Shown here in pieces: positions 44,789-53,687 of a stretch of 64,000 bases of DNA. Position numbers and translations under genes: made by a program. Where the stretch lies: NCBI GenBank assembly GCA_034435375.1, contig DAOTXR010000069.1, positions 62,001-126,000 on the forward strand, read 5' to 3'. Numbering within the stretch: the first letter of the stretch is position 1; each line of letters opens with the position of its first letter. This stretch comes from DAOTXR01 sp034435375 (GTDB taxonomy: Bacteria > Chloroflexota > Anaerolineae > Aggregatilineales > UBA3940). The notes under the pieces are model-generated. The model was not told the origin of the DNA, did no database searches, and was given only the letters and a program-made list of their open reading frames with translations.

Positions 44789-46573
44789 TCACGACACGAC
44801 GGCCTCGCCAGACAGAATACCTCCCCGGGCGCACACCTGCGCACACAGGTCACAGCCGTAGCACAATAGGGGATCGATGACAGCCTTGGGACGACCTGTC
44901 TTCTCATCAAGAACCTCGCCGGGTCCAATCGCCGGGCACCCCAGCCGGAAGCACAACGTACAGCCATTGCAGATGTCCTGATCGACGATGTAGGGTTTGT
45001 GCTTCTCGAAGTCGGCAAAGACACATGGCGCTTCGGCCACGAGCACAGCCGGGGCATTGGCATCCAGGCAGCGGCGGACCGCCTCTTCAAATGCCTCCAA
45101 ATTGGTCGGATCGGCCTTCTCGACAACTTCGACGCCCATGCCGCGGGCCAGTTGCACAAAATCGATCTTACGAGATCGCGTCCCCTGGAGTGTCACGCCC
45201 GTGCCCGGATGACCCTGGTGTCCGGTCATGGCGGTGGTGTGGTTGTCGACGATGATGGTCAGGACATTCGACTGGTTATAGATCACATTGGCGAGCGCAG
45301 GCAATCCGGCGTGGAAAAAGGTTGAATCGCCGATCACGGCCACATTGCGACGGTCCACCCCGGCCAGCGACAGGCCATGCGCCACACCGATGCTGGCCCC
45401 CATGCAGCCGATGGTATCGGTGATCGACAGCGGCGGGAGCGCACCCAGGGAGTAGCAGCCGATGTCGCTGTTGACGATCAGCTTGAGCTTGCGAAGCACC
45501 CAGAACACGCCGCGATGTGGACATCCAGCACACAGCACCGGCGGGCGCGCCGGGAGGTTCGGCACGGTGAAGACAGGTCGGTAGGCTGCTGTCTCTAGCA
45601 GACCACCCTCGTAAGCGCTCTGCCGCACCCGCTCCGGCGTGAACTCGTCGCACAGCGGGAAGATGTGTTTGCCTTCAGCCTGAACACCCAACAGGCGGAC
45701 ATTCTCCTCCAGGAAGGGGTCCAGCTCTTCAAGCACGATCACGCGCTCAACGCGCGTTGCGAAATCACGGATCAGATTAGCAGGCAGCGGCCAGACCATC
45801 CCTAGCTTGAGTATCGACGCTGTGGGGAATATCTCACGGGCATACTGATAGGAGATGCCGGCAGTGACAATCCCCAGGCCCGGATCGCGCATTTCCATGC
45901 GGTTGTAGGGCAATTCCTCAGCCAGATCTGCCAGCTTGCGCATCCGCTCCTCGACGATGGGGTGCCTTCGCCGGGCATAGACCGGGAGCACCACATATTT
46001 GGCTGGGTTGCTCTTGTACTTGACAGGCTCAGATGAGACGAGCTTGCGCTCCCCCAACTCAACCACTGACTTGGCGTGCGAGATGCGAGTTGTGGAGCGC
46101 AGCATAACAGGCGTGTCGAACTGCTCGCTGAGGTCCATCCCGATGACCACCATATCTTTGGCCTCTTGGGCATCGGAAGGCTCAAGCATCGGCACCTTGG
46201 CAAAGCGGGCATAATGGCGGTTGTCCTGCTCGTTCTGGGAAGAATGTAGGCCGGGGTCATCAGCAGTGACAACCATCAAGCCAGCTTCGGCGCCAGTGTA
46301 GGAAGAATAAAAAAGCACCTCAGAGGCCACGTTCAGCCCGACGTGCTTCATCACAGCGATGGCTCGCCGCCCGCCGTAGGCCGCTCCCACCGCCACGTCA
46401 AACGCCACCTTCTCGTTGGCCGCCCACTGAGCAGCAATCTCTGGATACTCGCGGGCGACCGTCTCCAGGATTTCAGTGCTCGGTGTGCCGGGGTAGGCCG
46501 CTGCGACCTGCACCCCGCTCTCATAGATACCACGTGCAATTGCTTCGTTGCCAGAAAGCAACCGTCTTTCCAT
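44789..46573 (-). CDS. iorA: Indolepyruvate ferredoxin oxidoreductase alpha subunit
   Basis: 594 residues. N-terminal pyrimidine-binding domain (GVQVAAAYPGTPSTEILETV), ThDP domain with GCPHRGVFWVL (~350) and GDSTFFHAGLPAL with DNHTTAMTGHQGHPGTG. Two C-terminal 4Fe-4S motifs: CNGCTLCFRLGCPA (~535) and CYGCDLCAQVC (~570). It decarboxylates arylpyruvates from aromatic amino-acid transamination, as in archaeal and anaerobic peptide fermentation. It lies 52 nt upstream of iorB, so iorA-iorB is one operon. Confidence 0.93.
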   Translation of the reverse strand: MERRLLSGNEAIARGIYESGVQVAAAYPGTPSTEILETVAREYPEIAAQWAANEKVAFDVAVGAAYGGRRAIAVMKHVGLNVASEVLFYSSYTGAEAGLMVVTADDPGLHSSQNEQDNRHYARFAKVPMLEPSDAQEAKDMVVIGMDLSEQFDTPVMLRSTTRISHAKSVVELGERKLVSSEPVKYKSNPAKYVVLPVYARRRHPIVEERMRKLADLAEELPYNRMEMRDPGLGIVTAGISYQYAREIFPTASILKLGMVWPLPANLIRDFATRVERVIVLEELDPFLEENVRLLGVQAEGKHIFPLCDEFTPERVRQSAYEGGLLETAAYRPVFTVPNLPARPPVLCAGCPHRGVFWVLRKLKLIVNSDIGCYSLGALPPLSITDTIGCMGASIGVAHGLSLAGVDRRNVAVIGDSTFFHAGLPALANVIYNQSNVLTIIVDNHTTAMTGHQGHPGTGVTLQGTRSRKIDFVQLARGMGVEVVEKADPTNLEAFEEAVRRCLDANAPAVLVAEAPCVFADFEKHKPYIVDQDICNGCTLCFRLGCPAIGPGEVLDEKTGRPKAVIDPLLCYGCDLCAQVCARGGILSGEAVVS

Positions 46574-46724
46574 CAGGTGGCATTGCCTCCATTTCCGATC
46601 CCTGTGCTCGAACCGATCGAGAGCTATCCATGCTGTGGCACTATACAGAATAACAGACAGGCATTGTACAGAACAGGGTCAACTCTCACCTCGAGTCGCT
46701 GCCAGTTATCACAACCGCCCCAGA

Positions 46725-47966
46725 TCAGATGCCCAGAATCCAGGCCAGTTTCATGATCGTCAGGTTGTTGCGCAGGTAGTGGCTATACTTCTGCGCCATC
46801 GAGACGTCCTCATCCGTCAGCCCTAACGCTGAGGGTTCGGGCATGCCTCCTGCTCGGCGGATCATGTCTGCGATTTCCTCCGATGGCGGCACCGTGGCAG
46901 CAATGGCCTGGATGGCATCCCAATGGCTGACAATGCTCTGCTTGAGTTGATTGAAGGCTTCTTCAGTGAGGCTGAGGAAGGGTTCCTGGGTGGCAATCAC
47001 CTGATCGGCGATCGCACCGTAACCTGTCCGGATGTGGTCCTCTTCGTGTGCGCGATCGGGCAACGTGGCCGCCTCCAACCGGGCGAGCAGCTCTTGGCGC
47101 GTCATTTGCCTGATCCGATCGTACCGCTGGGCCGCCAGCACAACACCAGCCCCCACCTTGGCCCCATGTAAAATGGCCCGCCGTCCCTCGCGCAGCAACT
47201 TCATCTCCCAGTAATGGGAGAGATGATGCTCCGCGCCAGAAGCAGGCTGCGAGGTGCCGAACTCGACCATGCACAGCCCTGACTCGATCAGCCCTTCCAT
47301 CACATAGCGCACACCCTCTTCCGACCCATGTCCGATCTCATCGACACGGGCAGCACAGGCATTCAGGGCCGTGCGCACTTTGTGTGCAATCGGCTCGCTG
47401 TAGCGCTCACCCCACAGCAGATTGCCGAGTCGCCAGTCGGCCAGCGAGGTGAACTTGCCCACCATATCGCCGAACCCGGCAGCAATCATGCTCTGAGGCG
47501 CTGCACACAGCACATCCAGATCGGCAAACACAGCGACCGGGGGGTGCGCCTGGGCATTGACCTTCAGCCCGTCGAGAACCAGCGGCGCCACAATGGAGGT
47601 GAAGCCGTCCACAGAGGGCGCTGTGGGGAGGGAGATAAATGAGGTCCGGCTGCGATGGCTGACGAACCGCGCAATATCGGTGATGGTACCCGACCCCACG
47701 GCCAGATATACCCGCTGTGTCGCGTCAGCGCGAAAGAACACTTGCGCGATGTAACGTTCATCAGCCAGCACCTCGTCACCAGTCAAAGTGACGGTCTCCA
47801 CGTCAAACCCACGCCCCTTGAGCAGACCTTCGACCCTCTCGCCCAGCACTGAGTACGTGTTTTGATCGGCGACAAGCATGAAGTGCTCCAGGTGAGCAGC
47901 CTCGCAGAAGGGAATCAAGCGCGAGATGGCGTTTCGTTCGATGACAATGGGAATCTCTGGTCTCAT
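46725..47966 (-). CDS. Glycerol-1-phosphate dehydrogenase-like (AraM/EgsA family)
   Basis: 413 residues from ATG 47966; AAGGAG is 11 nt upstream, and the open frame goes 18 codons further. The NAD-binding and metal motifs are VYLAVGSGTITDIARFVSH (~98), SLPTAPSVDGFTS (~125), AAGFGDMVGKFTSLADWRL (~165), and HHLSHYWEM and ILHGAKVGAGVV with the metal His residues (~250, ~275). The family reduces dihydroxyacetone phosphate to sn-glycerol-1-phosphate, the archaeal-type backbone. The Bacillus AraM homologue does so in bacteria. Confidence 0.87.
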   Translation of the reverse strand: MRPEIPIVIERNAISRLIPFCEAAHLEHFMLVADQNTYSVLGERVEGLLKGRGFDVETVTLTGDEVLADERYIAQVFFRADATQRVYLAVGSGTITDIARFVSHRSRTSFISLPTAPSVDGFTSIVAPLVLDGLKVNAQAHPPVAVFADLDVLCAAPQSMIAAGFGDMVGKFTSLADWRLGNLLWGERYSEPIAHKVRTALNACAARVDEIGHGSEEGVRYVMEGLIESGLCMVEFGTSQPASGAEHHLSHYWEMKLLREGRRAILHGAKVGAGVVLAAQRYDRIRQMTRQELLARLEAATLPDRAHEEDHIRTGYGAIADQVIATQEPFLSLTEEAFNQLKQSIVSHWDAIQAIAATVPPSEEIADMIRRAGGMPEPSALGLTDEDVSMAQKYSHYLRNNLTIMKLAWILGI

Positions 47967-48064
47967 AAGGTCAATATGCTCCTTGCCTGCTGAAATCAAG
48001 TGTAGCGATCTGCAGCACAACCCATTGGGGGCGCGCTGCGAGTCGGGGGACTATAGATGCAACA

Positions 48065-48092
48065 GGCGCTGCCAGCCAATCTTGACAGCGCC
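48065..48092 (-). terminator. Hairpin after gyrB
   Basis: GGCGCTG (48065-48071) / CAGCGCC (48086-48092), 7-bp stem with a 14-nt loop, 26 nt past the gyrB stop on the minus strand and then TGTTGC. It is a weak terminator candidate. Confidence 0.4.
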
Positions 48093-48117
48093 CGTTCGGC
48101 AGCTCAAACCAACAACC

Positions 48118-50064
48118 TCAGATGTCCAGATTGCGCACGCTGCGGGCGTGGGTCTGGATAAACTTGCGGCGAGGCGGCACACTGGAACCCATCAGCATAT
48201 CAAAGGTCCGGTCGGCTGCCGCCGCATCTTCAATCGACACTTGGAGCAAGATACGGTTGGCCGGGTCCATGGTAGTCTCCCACAATTGCTCTGGGTTCAT
48301 CTCACCCAAGCCTTTGTAACGTTGGATCTCGACCTTCTCGCCCAGTTCGCGCACCACCTGGTCCTTCTCGGCCTCAGAATAGGCATACACCCGCTTTTTA
48401 CCCCCCTTGATGAGGTACAGGGGTGGCTGGGCGATGTACAGGTGCCCGCCCTCGATCAGCTCCGGCATATAGCGGAAAAAGAACGTCAACAACAGGGTGC
48501 GGATATGTGCGCCGTCCACGTCGGCATCGGTCATGATGATGATGCGCCCATAACGCAGTCTGCTTAGATCGAACTCCTCACTGATCCCTGCACCCAGAGC
48601 CGAGATCAGCGCCTGGATCTCCCGGTTGTCTAGCACCTTGTCAAGCCGGGCACGCTCGGTGTTGAGGATCTTGCCTCGCAGCGGCAGAATGGCTTGGAAG
48701 TGGCGGTCGCGTCCCTGTTTGGCGCTGCCCCCTGCGCTGTCACCCTCTACGATGTACAGCTCGGACTCCACCGGATCGGCTGAGGAGCAGTCGGCCAGCT
48801 TGCCGGGCAGAGTGGTACTTTGCAGCGGGCTGCTGCGGATCAGGTCACGCGCACGCTTCGAGGCCACCCGGGCACGAGCCGAGACCAGGCATTTCTCATA
48901 GAGCGCCCGCGCCCCGCGCGTGTCAGTCTGCAGGAACTCACTGAAAATATCTCCCACCAACGACTGAACCAGCCCTTTGACCTCCGAGTTCATCAGCTTG
49001 ACCTTGGTCTGGCTCTCAAACTGCGGGTCCGGATGTTTGACGCTCACGATCGCCGTGAGGCCCTCGCGTGTGTCGTCACCGGTAAAGTTCTGCTCGTTCT
49101 CCTTGAGCACATTGGCCTGGCGAGCGTAATAGTTGAGCACACGAGTCAGAGCCGCACGCAAACCCTCCAGGTGAGTCCCGCCGTCCGGGGTATTGATCGT
49201 GTTGGCGAAGGTCAACACCGACTCGGCATAGTAGTCGGCGTACTGAACTGCTACCTCGATCTCAACTGCGCCGATCCCCTCGACTTCAAAGGTGCGGCTG
49301 CCATATACCACGGAATGCAAGGGCTTGCGGTTGCGGTTCAGGTAGCGCACAAACGAGGCAATGCCTCCTTCGAAATAGAAGCACATCTCGCGTGGAAATG
49401 GCTCGGCGCGTTCATCGCGCAGGCTGATGGACACCCCACGGGTGACAAATGCCATCTCGCGGAAGCGGCTCACCAGCGTGTCAAAACGGAACTCCGTGTC
49501 CGGGAAGATTTCCGGGTCGGGCCAGAAGGTTGTCGTGGTGCCGGTCCGACCATCGGTTTTGCCCACCCGCTCGACCGTGGTGACGGGCTGGCCTTGACGG
49601 TAACGCTGGCGGTAGATGTAACCATCATCCGAATGGACCAAGACCTCGCAGCCCAACGACAGTGCGTTCACTGCTGTGACGCCGACGCCGTGCAAGCCGC
49701 CGGATACTTTGTACGCCCCTCCACCAAATTTGCCGCCTGCGTGCAGTTCAGTCATGACAAGCTGCAGGGTCGAGATGCCCTCAGTGGGATGAATGCCCAC
49801 CGGGATGCCGCGTCCATTATCCTGCACCGTGACGCCGCCATCCTTGCGGATGGTGACCTGAATAGTGTCACAGAATCCGGCCAGTGCTTCGTCAATCGAG
49901 TTATCGACCACCTCGTAGACCAAGTGATGTAAGGCTTTCAGGTCGGTGCCGCCCACATACATACCAGGACGTCGGCGCACAGCCTGGATTCCGTCCAGAT
50001 GGACAATTGTGGTCTCGTCGTACCGCACAGTATCGCCATTCGGGTTGTCTTGATTACGCACCAT
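48118..50064 (-). CDS. gyrB: DNA gyrase subunit B
   Basis: 648 residues from ATG 50064 (AGAGGAAACAGC upstream), MVRNQD start. GHKL ATPase: EVVDNSIDEALAG, DNGRGIPVG and GGLHGVGVTAVNALS. Toprim: EGDSAGGSAKQGRDRHFQA, IIMTDADVDGAHIRTLLLTF and QRYKGLGEMNPEQLWETTMD. C-terminus ARSVRNLDI is typical of GyrB. It supercoils DNA with GyrA, which is not in the window. A strong hairpin stands in its leader. Confidence 0.95.
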   Translation of the reverse strand: MVRNQDNPNGDTVRYDETTIVHLDGIQAVRRRPGMYVGGTDLKALHHLVYEVVDNSIDEALAGFCDTIQVTIRKDGGVTVQDNGRGIPVGIHPTEGISTLQLVMTELHAGGKFGGGAYKVSGGLHGVGVTAVNALSLGCEVLVHSDDGYIYRQRYRQGQPVTTVERVGKTDGRTGTTTTFWPDPEIFPDTEFRFDTLVSRFREMAFVTRGVSISLRDERAEPFPREMCFYFEGGIASFVRYLNRNRKPLHSVVYGSRTFEVEGIGAVEIEVAVQYADYYAESVLTFANTINTPDGGTHLEGLRAALTRVLNYYARQANVLKENEQNFTGDDTREGLTAIVSVKHPDPQFESQTKVKLMNSEVKGLVQSLVGDIFSEFLQTDTRGARALYEKCLVSARARVASKRARDLIRSSPLQSTTLPGKLADCSSADPVESELYIVEGDSAGGSAKQGRDRHFQAILPLRGKILNTERARLDKVLDNREIQALISALGAGISEEFDLSRLRYGRIIIMTDADVDGAHIRTLLLTFFFRYMPELIEGGHLYIAQPPLYLIKGGKKRVYAYSEAEKDQVVRELGEKVEIQRYKGLGEMNPEQLWETTMDPANRILLQVSIEDAAAADRTFDMLMGSSVPPRRKFIQTHARSVRNLDI

Positions 50065-50118
50065 GCTGTTTCCTCTACATAATCCCACCGCTTATGAACG
50101 CCGCACTAGCTAAGCGAG

Positions 50119-50157
50119 GTTTCTCTGAAAGTTTTTTTCAAAGACTTTCAGAGAAAC
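50119..50157. terminator. Long hairpin between a membrane-protein gene and gyrB
   Basis: Perfect 14-bp stem GTTTCTCTGAAAGT (50119-50132) / ACTTTCAGAGAAAC (50144-50157) with an 11-nt loop, beginning 2 nt past the membrane-protein stop on the minus strand and 55 nt before gyrB. GCTAAG (50109-50114) and CTTAGC (50159-50164) could extend it. No U-tract follows, so it may be a terminator or a gyrB leader structure. Confidence 0.5.
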
Positions 50158-50159
50158 AC

Positions 50160-51191
50160 TTAGCGCCGGCTGTGCCCTGCTCGACGACGCTCCAGCTCAA
50201 CGAGAAGCTGCGCACGCATCTCGCGCCAGTATCGATATCGGTCCCTGAAGAAGACAAACGTGGCCGCGAGCAACCCAGTGCTGATAAAGGCATTTCCTAC
50301 GATGGCAGCCACTGTCAGCCAGGAGCCAACGGGGGCCATCGACCAGATGGCTGTTAGCGCAACATTAATCAACACCACCAGCAGCACCAGGCCCATCGTG
50401 GCTGTGATGTTCCACTGCACCACACGGATGCTGTCCCACAGAGCGCCCAACAAACCACGATTGTTCATCAACAAACCGTGGACTGTGAACACCAGGAACA
50501 GCACGATCCATATCACCAGCAGCCAGCCAGCCCAGTTCGTCAGCACGGCTAGCTTTTGGCTAAACGTCGAGAATCCGAGCGCCAACACCCCAAATGGCAG
50601 GTAGATGAGTATCACCAAGATCGGAACCAAGATACTCAGGATACCCACTTCCAGAATGTTGCCAGGCAGCCGGGTTATGACCCTCTTGAGCGCGATATGC
50701 CCATCGCGGACCTGATGTGCAATCAGGCTAATGTAGGTAGTCCCCAGAACAAGCCCGCCAACCAATGACAGAATCCTCACGCCCAGCATATCCCCTGGCG
50801 TGTTAATCTCGAACACCTGCGGTGTGTATCCAAACGGCAACGAGTCCGACTTACGGCCAGCCAACAGGATCGGAACACCAGGGACAGGCAGATACTGAGC
50901 TCCTTTATCACCCAACCCAACGGTCAGGGCCTCGGCGATGGCATTCCAGTCCTGTTCGACCCCAGAGCCAGCTTGGGCTACGAATGGAACCCAGAGCTGA
51001 TCGTGATAAACGTCCAGAAACGCATCAATGGCCGGGCCGAAGTCGATCCGCGGCCCCAGCCACAAAAACAGGTCCAACAGCAGTGGCAATAACAACAGCA
51101 GCAGATGTTCGGCAACCGTCTCAAAACCTTGAGATAGGGACTCTATCACACCGACCGGAGGTGTCGGCGCATTAACATTCTCGGCGTTCAT
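50160..51191 (-). CDS. Polytopic membrane protein of unknown function
   Basis: 343 residues. A hydrophilic N-terminus is followed by a strongly hydrophobic helix (LLLLLLPLLLDLFLWLG, ~30-47), a soluble loop (~50-140), and about five further helices, e.g. ILSLVGGLVLGTTYISLIA, ILVPILVILIYLPFGV and LLVIWIVLFLVFTVHGLL. A basic C-terminus (RAQLLVELERRRAGHSRR) is probably cytoplasmic. No family recognised. It stands just upstream of gyrB on the same strand, separated by a hairpin. Confidence 0.75.
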   Translation of the reverse strand: MNAENVNAPTPPVGVIESLSQGFETVAEHLLLLLLPLLLDLFLWLGPRIDFGPAIDAFLDVYHDQLWVPFVAQAGSGVEQDWNAIAEALTVGLGDKGAQYLPVPGVPILLAGRKSDSLPFGYTPQVFEINTPGDMLGVRILSLVGGLVLGTTYISLIAHQVRDGHIALKRVITRLPGNILEVGILSILVPILVILIYLPFGVLALGFSTFSQKLAVLTNWAGWLLVIWIVLFLVFTVHGLLMNNRGLLGALWDSIRVVQWNITATMGLVLLVVLINVALTAIWSMAPVGSWLTVAAIVGNAFISTGLLAATFVFFRDRYRYWREMRAQLLVELERRRAGHSRR

Positions 51192-51426
51192 TGCCTGGAT
51201 TCTACCACAAGCAGTACATTCGTGCGATTGAATGGCAGTCAGAAGGCAGGCAAGCGCACCATCCTCCGCCTCGCGGGAATTCGCTTTACGTCAGAAGGTG
51301 TCAGGGCGTTTTAGCCTTCAAACTCAAAAGCGATTGACGCTCGGGCCTGCTGAACTGAAGACCGCATCCGCTTATGCAATCAGCCTGTGGAGGCAGGTGA
51401 TCTGCCTTAATAAACCAGATAAAAGC

Positions 51427-51455
51427 AAGACTTTTTCTGTGACAGCCAGTACAAT
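51427..51455 (+). promoter_or_regulatory. Promoter of the first NfuA-like gene
   Basis: AAGACT (51427-51432) and TACAAT (51450-51455) with a 17-bp spacer. The same elements recur before the second copy. Confidence 0.65.
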
Positions 51456-51489
51456 CAAAGTGACATGCGTGAGACAAGGGGAGGCGCTG

Positions 51490-52083
51490 ATGCTCACGTT
51501 TACCGAAGTTGCACGAGCCAGGATTGCTGAGATTCTCGAGGCCAAGGGCCAGGCTGGTTTTGCCGTCAGACTGCGGGTCATAGGCCGCGATACTGACCGC
51601 TTCTTGTACGAGTTCCGCTCGGTCGAACAGGCAACCCGCCGCGCGGACGACCTGGTGATCGACATGGGGGCGTTCAGCGTGTTCATCGACCCAGAAAGTA
51701 TGCTTCACCTGAAAGGGGCCACGATCGACTTTGGCGGGCTGAACGAGGGCGGATTCAAGATCGACAACCCCAACCCGGTGTGGACTGACGACACGGCACG
51801 CCAAGTAGCCCAGGTGATCGCCGAGCGCATCAATCCCGCCATTGCCGCCCACAGCGGCAAGATCACCCTGCTAGACGTAAGAGACAATGTGGCCTACATC
51901 CGTATGCAGGGCGGTTGCCAGGGCTGTGGCATGGCGGGCGTGACGCTGCGCTTGGGCATTAAGAGGCAGATCCAAGAGGCCATACCGCAGATCACAGACG
52001 TGGTGGACTTAACAGAGCACGAGCGGGGGACCAATCCCTATTATGTGCCCGGTCAAGCTGGGCAATCGCCAGTGGCAGGCTGA
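51490..52083 (+). CDS. NfuA-like Fe-S carrier, first copy
   Basis: 197 residues from ATG 51490 (GGGGAGG upstream); the open frame extends 86 codons earlier but that part is not convincing. An IscA-like N-terminal domain (~1-95: LTFTEVARARIAEILEAKG, FKIDNPNPVW) lacks the usual cysteines, and a NifU-type C-terminal domain has the cluster ligands in MQGGCQGCGMAGVTLRLGI (CxxC ~140). This is the NfuA layout: cluster transfer to apo-proteins. A second, closely related gene follows. Confidence 0.9.
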   Translation: MLTFTEVARARIAEILEAKGQAGFAVRLRVIGRDTDRFLYEFRSVEQATRRADDLVIDMGAFSVFIDPESMLHLKGATIDFGGLNEGGFKIDNPNPVWTDDTARQVAQVIAERINPAIAAHSGKITLLDVRDNVAYIRMQGGCQGCGMAGVTLRLGIKRQIQEAIPQITDVVDLTEHERGTNPYYVPGQAGQSPVAG

Positions 52084-52135
52084 CATCTGACCGGCAACCA
52101 TAGTCAAAAGGCGGCAGATTAAGGACGAAAGTCAC

Positions 52136-52164
52136 AAGACTCTGCGCCTTCACCCCCATACAAT
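52136..52164 (+). promoter_or_regulatory. Promoter of the second NfuA-like gene
   Basis: AAGACT (52136-52141) and TACAAT (52159-52164) with a 17-bp spacer, identical elements to the first copy, then a shared GTGACAT and an AGGGGAGG-type ribosome-binding site. Confidence 0.65.
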
Positions 52165-52198
52165 CGGGGTGACATAGGCCAGAGGGGAGGAACTCATC

Positions 52199-52771
52199 AT
52201 GTTGACTGTGACTGAGACCGCACAGCAGAAGCTCGCCCAGGTGCTCAAAGAGCGTAACCTGCCAGGATACGCATTGCATCTACATATTATGGGCCGTCTG
52301 GTTCATAGCTTTGCCTACGACTTCCTGCTGGTACAGGAAGACATGGTCGATCCCAGCGACACGGTCGTCGATGCTGGGGGAGGAGTCAAGGTATTCATCG
52401 ATGCTGAGAGCGCGCCGAATCTAGAGGACGCCGTGTTGGACTTTGACACTCAGCAAAATGGCTTCCGCATTGACAATCCTAACCCGGTGTGGTCAAGCGA
52501 GCTGGGGGAGACGGTCGCGCGGCTCATCCTGGAGAACATCAACCCCAACGTGGCCTCACATGGCGGTGCGATCCTGCCTGTCGATGTGCGCGACAATGTG
52601 GTATACATTCGGATGCTGGGGGGATGCCAGGGCTGTGGCATGGCCAACGCCACGCTCAAGATGGGCGTCGAGCGAACGCTCAGAGAAGCGCTCCCCCAGA
52701 TTCGCGAAGTCGTGGATGTAACTCACCACGCGGCAGGCACACACCCGTATTACGATAGTACACGGGATTGA
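52199..52771 (+). CDS. NfuA-like Fe-S carrier, second copy
   Basis: 190 residues, ATG 52199 with GGGGAGG upstream. Same two-domain plan: IscA-like part (MLTVTETAQQKLAQVLKERN, FRIDNPNPVW) and NifU part with MLGGCQGCGMANATLKMGV. Many positions match the first copy (IDNPNPVW, DVRDNV-Y-IRM-GGCQGCGMA, E-INP), so this is a tandem duplication. Divergence in the N-terminal halves hints at different clients. Confidence 0.9.
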   Translation: MLTVTETAQQKLAQVLKERNLPGYALHLHIMGRLVHSFAYDFLLVQEDMVDPSDTVVDAGGGVKVFIDAESAPNLEDAVLDFDTQQNGFRIDNPNPVWSSELGETVARLILENINPNVASHGGAILPVDVRDNVVYIRMLGGCQGCGMANATLKMGVERTLREALPQIREVVDVTHHAAGTHPYYDSTRD

Positions 52772-52874
52772 CGATCTTCTCAGCCGTCAATCCAGGTCGG
52801 GATCGGAGAGAACAACAGGCTCCAGAGCCAGACTAGAGCCTGCGGACTTTGCCAATTCCAGCAAGGTCTCTTGA

Positions 52875-53432
52875 CTACCCAGCCGCTTGCTCGGTTTCCA
52901 TCTCCTTAACAAAGCACAGACGGAAGTCAAACAGTCCCAACCGGATACGGTCGCCATGATGCAACAGTTGAGGTTTGTGCGACGGGATACGTTCCCCATT
53001 GAGAAACGTGCCGTTTGTGCTGTCCAGGTCAACTACGTAGAGGTTTTCCCCCGTGCGGTGGATAGCCACATGCAGGCGCGACACGCCTTTCTCCCATGCC
53101 CTCAGATGAGTCAAGTTGATCGTCGGTAGGACACTCGTGAAGCGATCTACGCGGCCAATAGTCACTTCAGCACCGTCGCTTAGCAGGACCACCTGGCTGA
53201 CACCCTCAGGAAATTCGAGCAGGAGCTCAGCGTTTTCGCCAAATGTCTTGGTGCCCTGATCGGCAGGAGGCATAGGCGGCGCTTCTTCCTGTTTCACCTT
53301 GCGCGTCGACACCTCCAGAAGACGAGAGGTTGGCGCTTCTTTTGGCGGCTCTGGAAGAAGCAAGTGTCCACACTTTCGGCAGGCCAACGCCTTGGCCAGA
53401 TTCTCATGGTGGCACGCAGGGCAGACTTTCAT
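52875..53432 (-). CDS. Zinc-ribbon and FHA-domain protein
   Basis: 185 residues from ATG 53432 (GGGGAGAG upstream). The start MKVCPACHHENLAKALACRK has two CxxC pairs (C4/C7 and C18/C21), a zinc ribbon. A Pro-rich linker follows. The C-terminal ~100 residues are an FHA phosphothreonine-binding domain (VTIGRVDRF, GVSRLHVAIHRTGENLYVVD, DSTNGTFLNGERI, HHGDRIRLGLFDFR). It is a signalling adaptor; no Ser/Thr kinase adjoins it. Confidence 0.87.
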   Translation of the reverse strand: MKVCPACHHENLAKALACRKCGHLLLPEPPKEAPTSRLLEVSTRKVKQEEAPPMPPADQGTKTFGENAELLLEFPEGVSQVVLLSDGAEVTIGRVDRFTSVLPTINLTHLRAWEKGVSRLHVAIHRTGENLYVVDLDSTNGTFLNGERIPSHKPQLLHHGDRIRLGLFDFRLCFVKEMETEQAAG

Positions 53433-53627
53433 CGGTTCTCTCCCCAACCTCGCAGCGCACCCGTGAGGCTTCACACCTCTGCTCACCACGAGCTTCGCCC
53501 CATCCCTCGCAGTGGGCAATGCGCAAGGCCATATGCTGGCTACAAAGTCGCTGACCGTATGGTAATCAGAGTCTGGCACCAGCGGAATGGGGGAAAACCC
53601 TACGTTCCATGGCCCAGGGGAGAGAAT

Positions 53628-53661
53628 CGGGGCGGCGCTATGTCGCTGGGGCGCCGCCCCG
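53628..53661 (-). terminator. GC-rich hairpin after thrS
   Basis: Perfect 11-bp stem CGGGGCGGCGC (53628-53638) / GCGCCGCCCCG (53651-53661), 12-nt loop, 27 nt past the thrS stop. No long U-tract on the minus side. Confidence 0.55.
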
Positions 53662-53687
53662 AAAAGCAGGCTTTGCAATGCAAAACG

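Noticed and set aside
48820..49932. 370-codon plus-strand frame opposite gyrB
   Set aside because: gyrB motifs on the other strand are unambiguous; no ribosome-binding site or family resemblance here.
51232..51489. N-terminal extension of the first NfuA-like gene
   Set aside because: The extension crosses the promoter and ribosome-binding site; the ATG at 51490 matches the second copy.
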